This document shows positions 4,960-5,069 of a stretch of DNA of 5,069 bases, piece by piece (position 1 is the stretch's first letter; each line of letters begins with the position of its first letter). The stretch is taken from NCBI GenBank assembly GCA_937858455.1, contig CALLYN010000861.1:1-5069 (forward strand), in the 5' to 3' direction. The notes under the pieces are model-generated. The model searched no databases and was not told the origin of the DNA. It saw only the letters and a program-made list of their open reading frames with translations. Position numbers and translations under genes: made by a program. This DNA comes from an uncultured Kouleothrix sp. GTDB taxonomy: Bacteria; Chloroflexota; Chloroflexia; Chloroflexales; Roseiflexaceae.

Positions 4960-5069
4960 ATGCTGCTGATATTTCCCGTTAGTTTGCTGTGCCTGCTCGT
5001 AGCCGGGCTGTACGCGCAGGATCTGCTGCGCGACGCGCGGGCGCCGCAGCTGGCGCCCGGCCCCGGCCT
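4960..5069 (+). CDS. Putative membrane protein, N-terminal part (runs off right edge)
   Basis: ATG at 4960 opens a frame that stays open to the window end: 36 complete codons, starting MLLIFPVSLLCLLVAGLYAQ. Residues 1-18 form one strongly hydrophobic segment, followed by a polar, basic-acidic loop (QDLLRDARAPQ), as at the first membrane helix of a multi-pass protein; a signal peptide or anchor is also possible. Codons become strongly GC3-rich after the first ten, like the neighbouring genes, which supports coding. An upstream in-frame TTG at 4942 would add six polar residues and is less likely. The family cannot be named from this fragment. It is divergent from the acetyltransferase, with 63 bp between starts. 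Confidence 0.6.
   Translation, partial: MLLIFPVSLLCLLVAGLYAQDLLRDARAPQLAPGPG

Noticed and set aside
1..5069. CRISPR arrays, tRNA/rRNA genes, insertion sequences, phage or toxin-antitoxin genes
   Set aside because: I looked for regularly spaced repeats, tRNA-like cloverleaf arms, transposase motifs and small paired genes and saw none.

Overview
This is a GC-rich bacterial window (coding sequence strongly biased to G/C at third codon positions) holding three complete genes and two genes cut by the window edges. The gene content (an ABATE/CGNR-type regulator, a fused LivH-LivM permease, an MDR-family NADP-dependent oxidoreductase and a double-GNAT acetyltransferase) and the style of the proteins suggest a Chloroflexota bacterium of the Roseiflexus/Kouleothrix kind. 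That placement is an impression from sequence style, not a test; a high-GC actinobacterium is not excluded.

Layout, left to right. (1) 1-192, minus: N-terminal 64 residues of an ABATE-domain (CGNR zinc-finger family) transcription regulator, running off the left edge. (2) 193-525: a 333-bp gap. Its left part has a compact control region: a minus-strand promoter for the regulator, a good plus-strand promoter (TTGACA, 17 nt, TAGATT), and three copies of the half-site GTTAGA/TCTAAC touching both -10 elements. Its right part would be a leader of about 290 nt for the next gene. (3) 526-2631, plus: a 701-residue fusion of the two branched-chain amino-acid ABC permeases, LivH then LivM, followed by a strong intrinsic terminator. 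(4) 2731-3675, minus: a 314-residue zinc-free quinone oxidoreductase-like MDR enzyme, convergent with the permease. (5) 3676-4011: a 336-bp gap with a weak promoter for the oxidoreductase, two G-rich tracts and a perfect 22-bp inverted repeat. (6) 4012-4896, minus: a 294-residue protein with two GNAT folds, the second of which looks active. (7) 4960-5069, plus: the first 36 residues of a membrane protein, divergent from the acetyltransferase and apparently starting without a leader; both genes seem to use the same TATTATA patch as -10.

How they work together: only the regulator/permease pair has sequence support for a functional link (shared control region). The permease has no ATPase (LivG, LivF) or binding-protein gene beside it here, so it must draw these from elsewhere if it works as a classical importer. 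The oxidoreductase and acetyltransferase look like independent single-gene units. I see no tRNA, rRNA, CRISPR array, transposase or phage gene, and no clear sign of a wholly new multi-gene system. The most unusual items are the face-to-face promoter/operator arrangement at 191-274, the perfect palindrome at 3940-3986 and the shared back-to-back -10 at 4948-4954.
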